Source of the DNA: Gammaproteobacteria bacterium
GTDB lineage: Bacteria > Pseudomonadota > Gammaproteobacteria > Competibacterales > Competibacteraceae
Reading direction: 5' to 3'
DNA length: 36,908 nucleotides
Assembly: GCA_020846135.1 (NCBI GenBank)
Contig: JADLEK010000039.1
Coordinates: 1-36,908, forward strand
In this document: positions 30,001 through 36,515 of the stretch, piece by piece
Layout: each line of letters opens with the position of its first letter
How positions within the stretch are numbered: the first letter of the stretch is position 1
Notes under the pieces: model-generated
Told to the model about the DNA's origin: nothing
Database searches by the model: none
Seen by the model: the letters and a program-made list of their open reading frames with translations, nothing else
Translations under genes and position numbers: made by a program

Positions 30001-31477
30001 CATTCAGCGCCACCTCATCCCGCGCTGACAGGCACAGCACCCACCCTTTCCCCTCCTTGGATAAGGAGGGGTAGCGCATAGCGCCGGGGTGGTTCGACTG
30101 CGGAGGCTCTGGCGCTTCCTCCACCACCAGATGCACATTGGTCCCGGAAAACCCGAAGCAACTGACCCCCGCCACTCGCAGCCCTTCACCTTCAGGCCAG
30201 GCGGTCAGCGCTGGCGGGAAAACCGCCGGGAACCCGTCCAGTTGGATATTCGGATTGAGGGTTCGGAAATGCAGGTTCGGCGGGATCAGCCCATGGCGGA
30301 CGCTCAACACCGCCTTGATCAGCCCGGCGACGCCCGCCGCCGGACCCAGATGGCCGATCTGGGTCTTGACCGCGCCCAAAACCAGCGGACGTTGCCGATC
30401 CCGGCCCAGCGCATCGGCCAGCGCATGCAGTTCAATCGGATCGCCGAGAGCGGTGCCGGTGCCGTGGGTTTCGACGTAACCGATCTGTTCCGGCAACCGG
30501 CCTGCATCCCGCAGCGCCGCCTGGATCACCTGAACCTGCGCGGTGCGGGACGGCGCGGTGAGGCTGCCGCTGCGTCCGTCCTGATTCATGGCTGAACCGC
30601 GAATCACCGCCTGAATCGGATCGCCGTCGGCCAGCGCATCGGTTAAACGCTTGAGAACCACCAGCCCGCAACCCTCGCCTTGCACGAACCCATCGGCCGC
30701 CGCATCGAAACTCTTGCAACGGCCGTCCGCCGCCATCATGTGCAAGCGGGACAACCCGACGGTCAACTCCGGTTGCAACACCGTGTAGACCCCACCGGTC
30801 AGCGCCAGCCGGCTTTCCCCCGCCCGCAGCGATTGAATCGCCAAATGCACCGCGCTCAGCGAGGAGGAACAGGCGGTATCGACCGCTACCGAAGGGCCAT
30901 TGAGACCGAGTAGATAGGAAAGCCGCCCGGCCGCGACGCTGGCGACCCCACCCGACAAGGTGTGCGCGTCCAACGTGGCGGGCGACGCCAGGGCCATCTG
31001 GTAATACTCGGCGGCGTTGATGCCGATATACACGCCGGTAGCGCTGCCGCGCAGTCGATCCGCTGCGATTTGAGCGTCTTCCAGCGCCTCCCACGCCACC
31101 TCCAGCAACAGGCGTTGCTGTGGGTCCATCCCCGCGGCTTCGCGCGCCGACACCTCGAAAAATTCCGCATCGAAGCGGTCGATGCCGCTCAGGAAGCCCC
31201 CCCAGCGGGTATTCATCCGCCCGGCCACGTCTGGATCGGGATCGTACCAAGCATCCACCTCCCAGCGGTCGGCGGGCGTTTCGACAATGGCGTCGCGACC
31301 GCCCAACAGCATCCGCCAGAAGGCGGACGGAGAATCCGCCCCGCCGGGGAAGCGGCAACCCATCCCGATCACGGCAATGGCAGGATAACGATCAGTGCGC
31401 AATTCCTCCGCTTCGCGCTTCAGCGAGCGAATGGTGAGAATGGCGCGACGTAACTGGTCTTCAATGGCGGCGCTCAT
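27011..31477 (-). CDS. Type I PKS: KS-DH-KR-ACP without AT domain
   Basis: 1488 residues. A coiled-coil-like N-terminus is followed by KS (32-455) with DTACSSSLSAVH (C203), ETHGTGTALGDPIE (H338) and QIGHLG (H376), fully catalytic. A KS-AT linker (480-545) leads straight to the post-AT linker VDWAALLG...YPFQRRRYW (577-602): the AT domain is missing. DH (655-890) has HRVQGLALIPG (H660) and HPALLDACLQ (D819). A structural half and KR (1115-1290) show GGLGGLG and the S1248/S1249-Y1262 pair. ACP has LGLDSLLAVEL (S1424). One extension with reduction and dehydration (an enoyl product) is predicted, with malonyl loading by a trans-acting AT. Start ATG has GAGG 4 bases upstream. Several repeat-derived segments interrupt linkers. 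Confidence 0.93.
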   Translation of the reverse strand: MSAAIEDQLRRAILTIRSLKREAEELRTDRYPAIAVIGMGCRFPGGADSPSAFWRMLLGGRDAIVETPADRWEVDAWYDPDPDVAGRMNTRWGGFLSGIDRFDAEFFEVSAREAAGMDPQQRLLLEVAWEALEDAQIAADRLRGSATGVYIGINAAEYYQMALASPATLDAHTLSGGVASVAAGRLSYLLGLNGPSVAVDTACSSSLSAVHLAIQSLRAGESRLALTGGVYTVLQPELTVGLSRLHMMAADGRCKSFDAAADGFVQGEGCGLVVLKRLTDALADGDPIQAVIRGSAMNQDGRSGSLTAPSRTAQVQVIQAALRDAGRLPEQIGYVETHGTGTALGDPIELHALADALGRDRQRPLVLGAVKTQIGHLGPAAGVAGLIKAVLSVRHGLIPPNLHFRTLNPNIQLDGFPAVFPPALTAWPEGEGLRVAGVSCFGFSGTNVHLVVEEAPEPPQSNHPGAMRYPSLSKEGKGWVLCLSARDEVALNELRQRYLEFLTDAADFPAICRTAALGRRHFEYRLAVVADSAAEARALLVEATPVRIPIRPREPSTTNEPCDLLQAATRYVQGLTVDWAALLGSGPSAPVPTYPFQRRRYWRDIASLTPHPNPPPQEGRESEERGAMVWLPGTRLLSPAREAQFHLSAGLDRFPWLGDHRVQGLALIPGAFQIACLFGAWQALHGSASGQINALVFARPLIAPETGRIEIWSLLAPDGNTRLVSHDGDAWLEHAEAVITPLTGFAAGSVDLDALRRHCTDPVMPDVWRGELETLGITIGPAFQGIQRLWRAPGAALAEVALPPGLHAPAGSLHPALLDACLQVAGGAVADQAQGHALLPVGIDRIDIAEIPTGPVWVHARCTRADAVISADLDLLDATGRRLLQIQGLHVKRAPQNLGRVDPIADWFYRVEWVDQPLFAATEPTVSRLILVSDAATGFNLMRQLNGRNRIVTPAATLAKIAPDHWQAPLEAIGELVGRLGDVTNVVDLHSTPHPNPPLQGGREFFGGEEEGRQTFSLIRSLLAAKSRPALWFVTQGAVLETPHPEQAALWGVAATLTLEHPELACRCLDADALDDVARELAAAPATPESAILWRQGQRRCARLARSRLPRTAPLTLRGTVLITGGLGGLGRQVASWAVDRGAEQLVLVGRHADTPEAHAFAESLAIPVRRVVADVSRRDEVDCLIAELADLPPLRSVFHSAGTQAPGLLTDLDWASFRAALDAKASGAWCLHQATLGQALDHFVLFSSIASVLGAAGQGGYAAANALLDALARHRRSQGLPAVSIAWGRWAGAGMANELNAAAQQRVEALGLAPMPADQALAALDRALVANEVNPVIVDLDWNRYRQRHPSGRAPVLLERLERATVPPPIKTRLPEPPARLHEAEYGAALLDRLIGETRRVLGLDTDRALDIHRPLIQLGLDSLLAVELRNRIRAALGNAPSIAVLLGGSSLAELAEAIAPSLPASLPEGEGSPAPSTDADWEELSL
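27055..27097. repeat. Repeat-like GC insert near PKS C-terminus
   Basis: CGCCCTC (27064-27070) and GAGGGCG (27090-27096) form a palindrome within the sequence encoding SLPASLPEGEGSPAP, after the ACP. The peptide resembles translated intergenic palindromes of the LTPALSRGERE kind. The reading frame is intact. Confidence 0.45.
28461..28507. repeat. Palindromic repeat copy inside PKS (between DH and KR)
   Basis: CCCTCCCC (28468-28475) pairs with GGGGAGGG (28483-28490), followed by TTGGGGTGGGGAGTG. On the coding strand it reads TPHPNPPLQGGRE, about residues 992-1004. The sequence is nearly the same as the copy near 29630 and has the same orientation and frame. Confidence 0.75.
29612..29656. repeat. 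Palindromic repeat copy inside PKS (before DH)
   Basis: CCCTCC (29617-29622) pairs with GGAGGG (29634-29639), followed by TTGGGGTGGGG. It encodes TPHPNPPPQEGRE at about residues 609-621, just after the post-AT linker and before the DH domain. Sister copy of the 28461-28507 element. Confidence 0.75.
30040..30080. repeat. Palindromic repeat inside PKS (after KS)
   Basis: A perfect 9-bp stem CCCCTCCTT (30050-30058)/AAGGAGGGG (30063-30071) with a 4-base loop. It encodes RYPSLSKEGKGWV at about residues 468-480, between KS and the KS-AT linker. A different sequence class from the TPHPNPP copies but of similar size and position type. Confidence 0.65.
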
Positions 31478-31507
31478 GGTGCCTCGGCGTTCAGGGTGGT
31501 TCGATTA

Positions 31508-31522
31508 GTTTAATATCTAAAC
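31508..31522. promoter_or_regulatory. AT-rich palindrome in PKS/ureD divergent region
   Basis: GTTTA-ATATC-TAAAC is a perfect 5-bp inverted repeat in the 84-base gap between the divergent PKS and ureD starts. A TATAGA box at 31541-31546 could be a ureD -10. The palindrome may be an operator or part of overlapping promoters; evidence is limited to composition and position. Confidence 0.3.
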
Positions 31523-31561
31523 GACGGATTTTTCCGGGTCTATAGAGGCATCTCGATTCTA

Positions 31562-32437
31562 ATGGCAGCGGCAGGATTTTCGTCTTCTTCCGTGAATGAC
31601 CTGATTCCCGTAACGGGCTGGCAAGCGCGGCTGCAACTGGGCTTCCAACGTCGCGACCAGCGCACCGTTTTAAGGCAATGTACCCATCAAGGCCCGCTCC
31701 AGGTGCAGCGGCCGTTTTATCCCGAGGGGGAAACCGTTTGCCATGTCGCCATTCTCCATCCTCCTGGCGGCGTGGTGGGCGGCGATGAATTGCGCCTCGA
31801 CGCCCAGCTTGACCCGAATGCCCATGCTTTGCTGACGACGCCGGCAGCGGGCAAATTCTATCGCAGCGCCGGTCCGGTAGCCCGTCAGACCCAGCGCCTG
31901 ACCGTGGGGCCAGGCGCAGCCCTGGAATGGTTGCCCCAGGAGAATATTGTCTATAACGGCGCCCGTCTCCACACCCTGACCCGGGTTGATCTACAGGGCG
32001 ATGCCCGCTTGCTGAGTTGGGAAATCCTCTGCCTGGGACGACCTGCGGCGGGGGAAAAATGGATTGCTGGGGAATGTCGGCAAATGCTGGAGATCTGGCG
32101 CGATGGTGAACCGCTCTATCTGGAACCGGGCTATCTGATGGGCGGCGATCCGGTACTGAAGGCCGCCTGGGGTTTGCAGGGGCAACCGGTGACCGCGACC
32201 TTGCTAAGCGCGCCGGTGCTGCCGGGGATGGTTGACGCCGTGCGCGCCGGGTGGACCGCTATGACGGTCGGTGGAGAAGATGTTGTCGCAGTAACGGCCA
32301 TCGACGGTGTCCTGATCGGCCGCTACCTGGGTCCCTCAGCGGCGTGCGCCCGGCATCTGTTTATCCTGGCGTGGAGTTTGCTGAGACCCCTGCTGCTCAA
32401 CCGCCCGCCCTGTCCTTCCCGTTTCTGGACGACCTGA
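31562..32437 (+). CDS. ureD: Urease accessory protein UreD
   Basis: 291 residues. UreD features are WQARLQLGFQRRDQRTVLR, GPLQVQRPFYPEG, LHPPGGVVGGDEL, AGKFYRS and WLPQENIVYNGA. UreD is the scaffold that docks on apo-urease with UreF and UreG for nickel insertion. The C-terminus reads RPPCPSRFWTT; family members usually end WNT, and a second copy of this tail downstream does. The gene starts the urease operon, but vapBC now separates it from ureA. The ATG at 31562 has only a distant GAGG, so initiation may be weak. Confidence 0.92.
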   Translation: MAAAGFSSSSVNDLIPVTGWQARLQLGFQRRDQRTVLRQCTHQGPLQVQRPFYPEGETVCHVAILHPPGGVVGGDELRLDAQLDPNAHALLTTPAAGKFYRSAGPVARQTQRLTVGPGAALEWLPQENIVYNGARLHTLTRVDLQGDARLLSWEILCLGRPAAGEKWIAGECRQMLEIWRDGEPLYLEPGYLMGGDPVLKAAWGLQGQPVTATLLSAPVLPGMVDAVRAGWTAMTVGGEDVVAVTAIDGVLIGRYLGPSAACARHLFILAWSLLRPLLLNRPPCPSRFWTT

Positions 32438-32467
32438 CATCCTGCAGGGAACCCCTATGGAGCTGAC
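32346..32467. repeat. Direct repeat copy 1: ureD tail plus ureA head
   Basis: About 122 bp covering the last 30 codons of ureD, the intergenic gap and the first four codons of ureA. It matches 33234-33354 with about six substitutions and one single-base indel by eye. The two copies flank the vapBC cassette in the same orientation. Confidence 0.9.
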
Positions 32468-32477
32468 TTACGGGTGA
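32457..32477 (+). pseudogene. Truncated ureA start (duplicated)
   Basis: ATG GAG CTG ACT then diverges to TAC GGG TGA: the first four codons of ureA followed by a stop. It is the 5' scrap of ureA in repeat copy 1, placed normally behind ureD, and shows where the original junction was broken. Confidence 0.75.
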
Positions 32478-32911
32478 TTCAGGTGAGGCTTCAGATCCCG
32501 CAACCAGATAATCTGGCCGATAGATTCGGCTTTGTCGAAGTACCGGTAGTCGGCGGTGATCAGTGTGGTCTCTGTCGTATGCAAGGCGACGGCGTGGTAA
32601 AGCGTGTCAAACAGATGATGATTGAGGCGGATAGCGAGATCGCAGGCGGTCATGTAGACCCGGGTGTTTTCCACCCCCTGTAAGTCGAAATTGAGCAGGT
32701 CACTTAAGTCGGCCCTGACCTCGTCGGACGATTTTTTCCTGGCCAGCACCGCTGCAACTTCGGCAATGAAATGGGGCGGCTGATAAAAGAGGATCTCGCC
32801 ATTCTGATGAGCGCGCAGCAACGCGATAGCGAGTTCGAGATCATCTTCATCGTTCGCCGCCTGAAAGAACCACTTGATGGCGACGCTGGCGTCTACCACA
32901 TAGGCAACCAT
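32468..32911 (-). CDS. vapC: PIN-domain toxin, VapC family
   Basis: 147 residues with the PIN-domain acidic set: D7 in VVDASVAIKWF, E51 in FIAEVAAVL, D102 in FDTLYHAVAL and D121 in ITADYRYFD. VapC toxins are Mg-dependent RNases that cleave tRNA or rRNA and arrest translation when freed from the antitoxin. The ATG overlaps the antitoxin stop by one base (TGATG). It lies in antisense orientation inside the urease operon and is apparently intact. Confidence 0.88.
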   Translation of the reverse strand: MVAYVVDASVAIKWFFQAANDEDDLELAIALLRAHQNGEILFYQPPHFIAEVAAVLARKKSSDEVRADLSDLLNFDLQGVENTRVYMTACDLAIRLNHHLFDTLYHAVALHTTETTLITADYRYFDKAESIGQIIWLRDLKPHLNHP

Positions 32912-33144
32912 CAGGGTCGTCCTTCTTCACGAGCAGCGCGAAGTTCTTCAGCAGTAACGGAAGGGGCGTATTTACGCCGTTCCAGTATCCGATCAATCGC
33001 TTCGCTCTGCTGTTGCCGACGCTGGGCGCGTTCTACCGCCTCGCGCATCAGATCGGCAATAATCGCGCTTTTATTTTTCCCTTCAAAAGCTTGATTGAAG
33101 GCTTGCTTAACGTCTTCGGGAACGCTGAAATTGACGGTGGCCAT
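32911..33144 (-). CDS. vapB: VapB-type antitoxin
   Basis: About 77 residues from the ATG at 33144, with AGGAG 8 bases upstream. The N-terminus TVNFSVPEDVKQAFNQAF is a ribbon-helix-helix DNA-binding domain. The charged C-terminal part (RRQQQSEAIDRILERRKY, TAEELRAAREEGR) would wrap the toxin. The open frame continues to 33435 but would run through the duplicated urease DNA, so that start is rejected. It neutralises VapC and should autorepress the pair. Confidence 0.85.
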   Translation of the reverse strand: MATVNFSVPEDVKQAFNQAFEGKNKSAIIADLMREAVERAQRRQQQSEAIDRILERRKYAPSVTAEELRAAREEGRP

Positions 33145-33160
33145 GTGAGGCACTCCTGAT

Positions 33161-33179
33161 TTGTTGAAGAATTCAACAA
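33161..33179. promoter_or_regulatory. Putative VapB operator
   Basis: TTGTTGAA-GAA-TTCAACAA is a perfect 8-bp palindrome with a 3-base spacer, 16 bases upstream of the vapB start. Ribbon-helix-helix antitoxins bind such operators, so autoregulation is likely. Confidence 0.6.
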
Positions 33180-33233
33180 GCATAGCGAACATTTCGTTCA
33201 GAAACGCCCGGAGGACTTGGGTCCCTGAATGGC

Positions 33234-33354
33234 GCGCCCGGCATCTGTTTATCCTGGCGTGGAGTTTGCTGAGACCCCTGTTGCTTAACCGCCCGCCCTG
33301 TCCTTCCCGTTTCTGGAATACCTGACATCCTGCGAGGAACCCCATGGAGCTGAC
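33234..33354. repeat. Direct repeat copy 2: ureD tail plus ureA head
   Basis: The second copy of the ureD/ureA junction, continuous with intact ureA. Its ureD tail ends RFWNT, the more usual UreD ending, which suggests this is the ancestral junction. Confidence 0.9.
33236..33325 (+). pseudogene. Duplicated 3' end of ureD
   Basis: This stretch encodes ARHLFILAWSLLRPLLLNRP and continues to FWNT plus stop, the last 30 or so codons of ureD, without a start or the rest of the gene. It directly precedes ureA. Confidence 0.8.
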
Positions 33355-33646
33355 GCCCCGCGAAAAAGACAAGTTGTTGCTGTTCACCGCCGGCCTGCTG
33401 GCGGAACGGCGCAAGGCCAAGGGCCTAAAACTCAATTATCCCGAAGCCATCGCCTATCTGTCCTGCGCGTTGCTGGAAGGCGCCCGAGAGGGCCGAAGCG
33501 TGGCGGATCTGATGAGTCATGGCCGCACTCTGCTGACCCGCGATGACGTCATGGACGGCATCCCGGAGATGATTGCTGAGGTGCAGATCGAGGCTACTTT
33601 CCTGGACGGCACCAAGCTGGTCACGGTTCATCAACCCATTCTCTAA
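33344..33646 (+). CDS. ureA: Urease gamma subunit UreA
   Basis: 100 residues, the standard length. [39 protein letters not shown] and the end VTVHQPIL are diagnostic. It is a structural subunit of the (UreABC)3 nickel enzyme that hydrolyses urea to ammonia and carbamate. A CGAGGAA ribosome-binding site precedes the ATG. vapBC and the duplicated ureD tail lie upstream, so transcription must come through that segment or from a promoter within it. Confidence 0.96.
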   Translation: MELTPREKDKLLLFTAGLLAERRKAKGLKLNYPEAIAYLSCALLEGAREGRSVADLMSHGRTLLTRDDVMDGIPEMIAEVQIEATFLDGTKLVTVHQPIL

Positions 33647-33657
33647 GGAGCAACCCC

Positions 33658-33975
33658 ATGATTCCCGGCGAGATAATCCCGGTTGACGGCGATCTTGAAC
33701 TCAACGTCGGTCGTCGCCTCACGCGGCTGACCGTGGCCAACACCGGCGACCGGCCGATTCAGGTCGGTTCGCATTACCACTTTGCCGAAACCAATCCGGC
33801 GCTGAACTTTGACCGGGCGCCGGCGCGGGGTTGCCGACTGGATATTCCCGCAGGCACGGCAGTGCGCTTCGAACCAGGCCAGGAACGCGAAGTGGAACTG
33901 GTGGACTATGCGGGCGCTCGCCAGGTCTACGGGTTCCGCGCCGAAGTCATGGGGCCACTGGAGAAACAGCCATGA
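33658..33975 (+). CDS. ureB: Urease beta subunit UreB
   Basis: 105 residues. [35 protein letters not shown] and [17 protein letters not shown] are diagnostic of UreB, the beta-sheet subunit that frames the flap of the active site. It starts 11 bases after ureA, with AAGGAG in front, and its TGA overlaps the ureC ATG (ATGA). Confidence 0.96.
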   Translation: MIPGEIIPVDGDLELNVGRRLTRLTVANTGDRPIQVGSHYHFAETNPALNFDRAPARGCRLDIPAGTAVRFEPGQEREVELVDYAGARQVYGFRAEVMGPLEKQP

Positions 33976-35684
33976 GCCGCATTGACCGTCGCGCTTATGC
34001 CGACATGTACGGTCCCACGGTCGGCGATCGGGTCCGGCTGGGCGATACCGAATTATGGATTGAAGTCGAGCGCGACCATGCCCTTTACGGCGAAGAGGTC
34101 AAATTCGGCGGCGGCAAGGTCATCCGCGACGGCATGGGCCAATCACAGCGTTCCCAGGCGGACGGCGCGGTAGATACGGTGATTACCAATGCGCTGATCG
34201 TCGATTACTGGGGGATCGTCAAAGCCGATATCGGCATCCGGGATGGGCGCATTTGCGGAATTGGCAAGGCGGGCAATCCCGATGTGCAGCCGGGGGTGAA
34301 CATCATCATCGGTCCCGGCACTGAGGCGATTGCTGGCGAAGGCTTAATCGCCACGGCTGGCGGCATCGACAGCCATATCCATTTCATCTGTCCGCAGCAG
34401 GTTGAGGAAGCGCTGATGTCCGGCGTAACCACGATGCTCGGCGGTGGCACCGGACCCGCGACCGGCACGAATGCAACGACCTGCACCCCCGGCCCCTGGA
34501 ATTTGCGGCGGATGTTGCAAGCGGCGGAAGGGCTGCCGGTCAATCTGGGCTTCCTCGGCAAGGGCAACGCCAGCCATCCGGCGGCGCTGGAGGAACAACT
34601 GGAAGCGGGCGCGATGGGCTTGAAGCTGCACGAGGACTGGGGGACGACTCCGGCAGCGATTGATAACTGCTTGAATGTGGCCGAACGCTATGACGTGCAG
34701 GTGGCGATTCATACCGATACCCTGAACGAATCCGGCTTTGTCGAGGATACGCTGGCGGCGTTCAAGGGCCGGGCCATTCATACCTACCACACCGAAGGCG
34801 CAGGCGGCGGTCATGCCCCGGACATCATTCGCGCCTGTGGCGAGCCGAATGTGTTGCCGTCGTCCACCAATCCCACCCGGCCCTACACGGTCAACACCGT
34901 GGATGAGCATCTGGATATGCTGATGGTCTGCCACCATCTCGATCCCGGTATTCCTGAAGATGTGGCCTTCGCCGATTCGCGGATTCGCCGCGAAACCATC
35001 GCTGCTGAAGATATCCTGCACGATCTGGGCGCGTTTTCGATGATCTCTTCCGACTCGCAGGCGATGGGCCGAGTGGGTGAGGTGATTACCCGCACCTGGC
35101 AAACCGCGCATAAGATGAAGGTCCAGCGGGGTCATCTCCCGGAGCGGGGGGGCGACTCGCGCGCCGACAATTTCCGGGTCAAACGTTACATCGCCAAGTA
35201 CACCATCAATCCGGCGATGACTCACGGCATCAGCCATCTGGTCGGTTCGCTGGAGGTAGGTAAGCTGGCGGACATTGTGCTGTGGCGACCGGCCTTTTTC
35301 GGGACCAAGCCATCGTTGATGATCAAGGGCGGCTTCATCATTGCCGCACCCATGGGCGACCCGAATGCCTCGATTCCCACGCCGCAGCCGGTGCATTATC
35401 GACCCATGTTTGGCGCGTTCGGGGGGACGCTGGCCGCAACCTGTTTGACCTTCGTGTCCAAGGCGGCGCTGAACTGCGGATCGCTGGATGCGCTTGGTTT
35501 GCGCCGGACCCTGGCGGCGGTGTGCCAAACCCGCTCAGTCGGCAAGCGCGACCTGATCCATAACGATTACCAGCCGGTGATTGATGTCAATCCACAAACT
35601 TACGAAGTGCGGGCGGACGGGGTGTTGCTGACCTGTGAACCGGCCTCGGTGTTGCCACTGGCGCAACGGTATTTTTTGTTCTGA
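33972..35684 (+). CDS. ureC: Urease alpha subunit UreC (catalytic)
   Basis: 570 residues from the ATG at 33972. Nickel ligands are present: H135 and H137 in [13 protein letters not shown]218 in [10 protein letters not shown] (the carbamylated lysine), H247, H273 and D361. The flap cysteine region reads [13 protein letters not shown] (C320, H321). All catalytic residues are intact, so the enzyme should be functional if nickel is delivered. No ureE, ureF or ureG follows; the sequence after ureC is repeats and an IS element. The longer frame to 33831 overlaps ureB and is not used. Confidence 0.97.
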   Translation: MSRIDRRAYADMYGPTVGDRVRLGDTELWIEVERDHALYGEEVKFGGGKVIRDGMGQSQRSQADGAVDTVITNALIVDYWGIVKADIGIRDGRICGIGKAGNPDVQPGVNIIIGPGTEAIAGEGLIATAGGIDSHIHFICPQQVEEALMSGVTTMLGGGTGPATGTNATTCTPGPWNLRRMLQAAEGLPVNLGFLGKGNASHPAALEEQLEAGAMGLKLHEDWGTTPAAIDNCLNVAERYDVQVAIHTDTLNESGFVEDTLAAFKGRAIHTYHTEGAGGGHAPDIIRACGEPNVLPSSTNPTRPYTVNTVDEHLDMLMVCHHLDPGIPEDVAFADSRIRRETIAAEDILHDLGAFSMISSDSQAMGRVGEVITRTWQTAHKMKVQRGHLPERGGDSRADNFRVKRYIAKYTINPAMTHGISHLVGSLEVGKLADIVLWRPAFFGTKPSLMIKGGFIIAAPMGDPNASIPTPQPVHYRPMFGAFGGTLAATCLTFVSKAALNCGSLDALGLRRTLAAVCQTRSVGKRDLIHNDYQPVIDVNPQTYEVRADGVLLTCEPASVLPLAQRYFLF

Positions 35685-35710
35685 AACTCCCTTCTCCTCC
35701 ATCTGCCGCC

Positions 35711-35743
35711 CGTTGCGTCGGGCGCGAAGCGTCCGGCGCAACG
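35711..35743. terminator. Hairpin after ureC
   Basis: CGTTGCGTCGG (35711-35721) pairs with CCGGCGCAACG (35733-35743), with one G-T wobble, 27 bases after ureC. No T-run follows, so it is a Rho-independent terminator only in weak form; it may be a repetitive palindrome. Confidence 0.4.
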
Positions 35744-35811
35744 TCCTGATTCAGCTTAATCAGTTATGGTTTCTCGGTTCTTTCTATCTGGCGCCTGGCC
35801 GAAAACCTCCC

Positions 35812-35861
35812 GGTAGAACCGGCCTCCGGCCGGTTTAAGCAGGCGGGACGCCTGCTCTACC
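35812..35861. repeat. Cloverleaf-like double-hairpin repeat
   Basis: An outer stem GGTAGA (35812-35817)/TCTACC (35856-35861) encloses two hairpins: ACCGGCC...GGCCGGT (35818-35834) and GCAGGCG GGA CGCCTGC (35839-35855). The layout is a bipartite palindromic element such as a BIME-like repeat. It sits in the 280-base stretch between ureC and the GGDEF remnant; I see no other gene there. Confidence 0.65.
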
Positions 35862-35964
35862 ATGAACGGCCAGACCTTTTCAGTCAGACACTATCTGCTC
35901 TTCTTTGTCGTCGATGCCCACAATCTCAATCGCATGGATTGCTCACCACCGGTTTAGAAATCTC

Positions 35965-36433
35965 CTAGGTGATGATAGAACGGTTGCGCCCTTGGGATTT
36001 CGCTGCATAGAGAGCAAGGTCGGCTGTATGTATAGCGTCTCTGAATTCTTGATCTTTTTTGGGAATCGTATGGATCGCCCCAAGACTCAGTGTGATATGG
36101 GGGTTTACCAACGACCCTGGATGTGAAATTTCCAACCTTTTCACATTTTCCTGTATGTTATTGATAACACTTTGAACACCTTCCCTGTCGGTTTCCGAGA
36201 GGATAATCACGAATTCCTCCCCTCCATAACGAGCCGCGAGATCGCCAGGACGTCTTGCGGCGGCATCAATCACTTGGGCTACCCGCTGTAAACACTGGTC
36301 TCCTTCAAGATGCCCATAGGTATCGTTATATTTTTTGAAGTAATCAATATCACACAAGATAACAGCAATCTCGTATTCCATTCTCTGGTGCCGTTTCCAT
36401 TCCATTTCCAACCGCCGATCAAAAGCGCGACGG
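35965..36433 (-). pseudogene. GGDEF diguanylate cyclase, N-terminus removed by IS
   Basis: The remaining frame holds most of a GGDEF domain: RRAFDRRLEMEW, CDIDYFKKYNDTYGHLEGD, the active-site ARYGGEEF and LYAAKSQGRN near the end. The normal LTGLxN start of the domain and any sensory part are missing; the frame breaks at 36433, where an IS3-family end starts. No start codon with a ribosome-binding site remains, except an ATG at 36411 that would give a fragment lacking the first strand. Catalytic residues are intact, but the gene is probably inactive. Confidence 0.75.
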
Positions 36434-36515
36434 TGAAGTGGACCCCTCCGTCAAGACCACAGAACCGTTCATTTAAGATAGAAGCCACAGGGGTTAGAAG
36501 TTGCTGCTGATCCCG

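Noticed and set aside
27055..30080. CRISPR-like array from repeated palindromes in the PKS
   Set aside because: Copies are hundreds of bases apart with coding sequence between them; no regular spacers and no cas genes.
33145..33435. N-terminal extension of the antitoxin frame
   Set aside because: Runs antisense through duplicated urease DNA and the operator; the ATG at 33144 has a good ribosome-binding site and matches a ribbon-helix-helix start.
34344..35528. 394-codon minus-strand frame
   Set aside because: Fully antisense to ureC, which has all catalytic residues.
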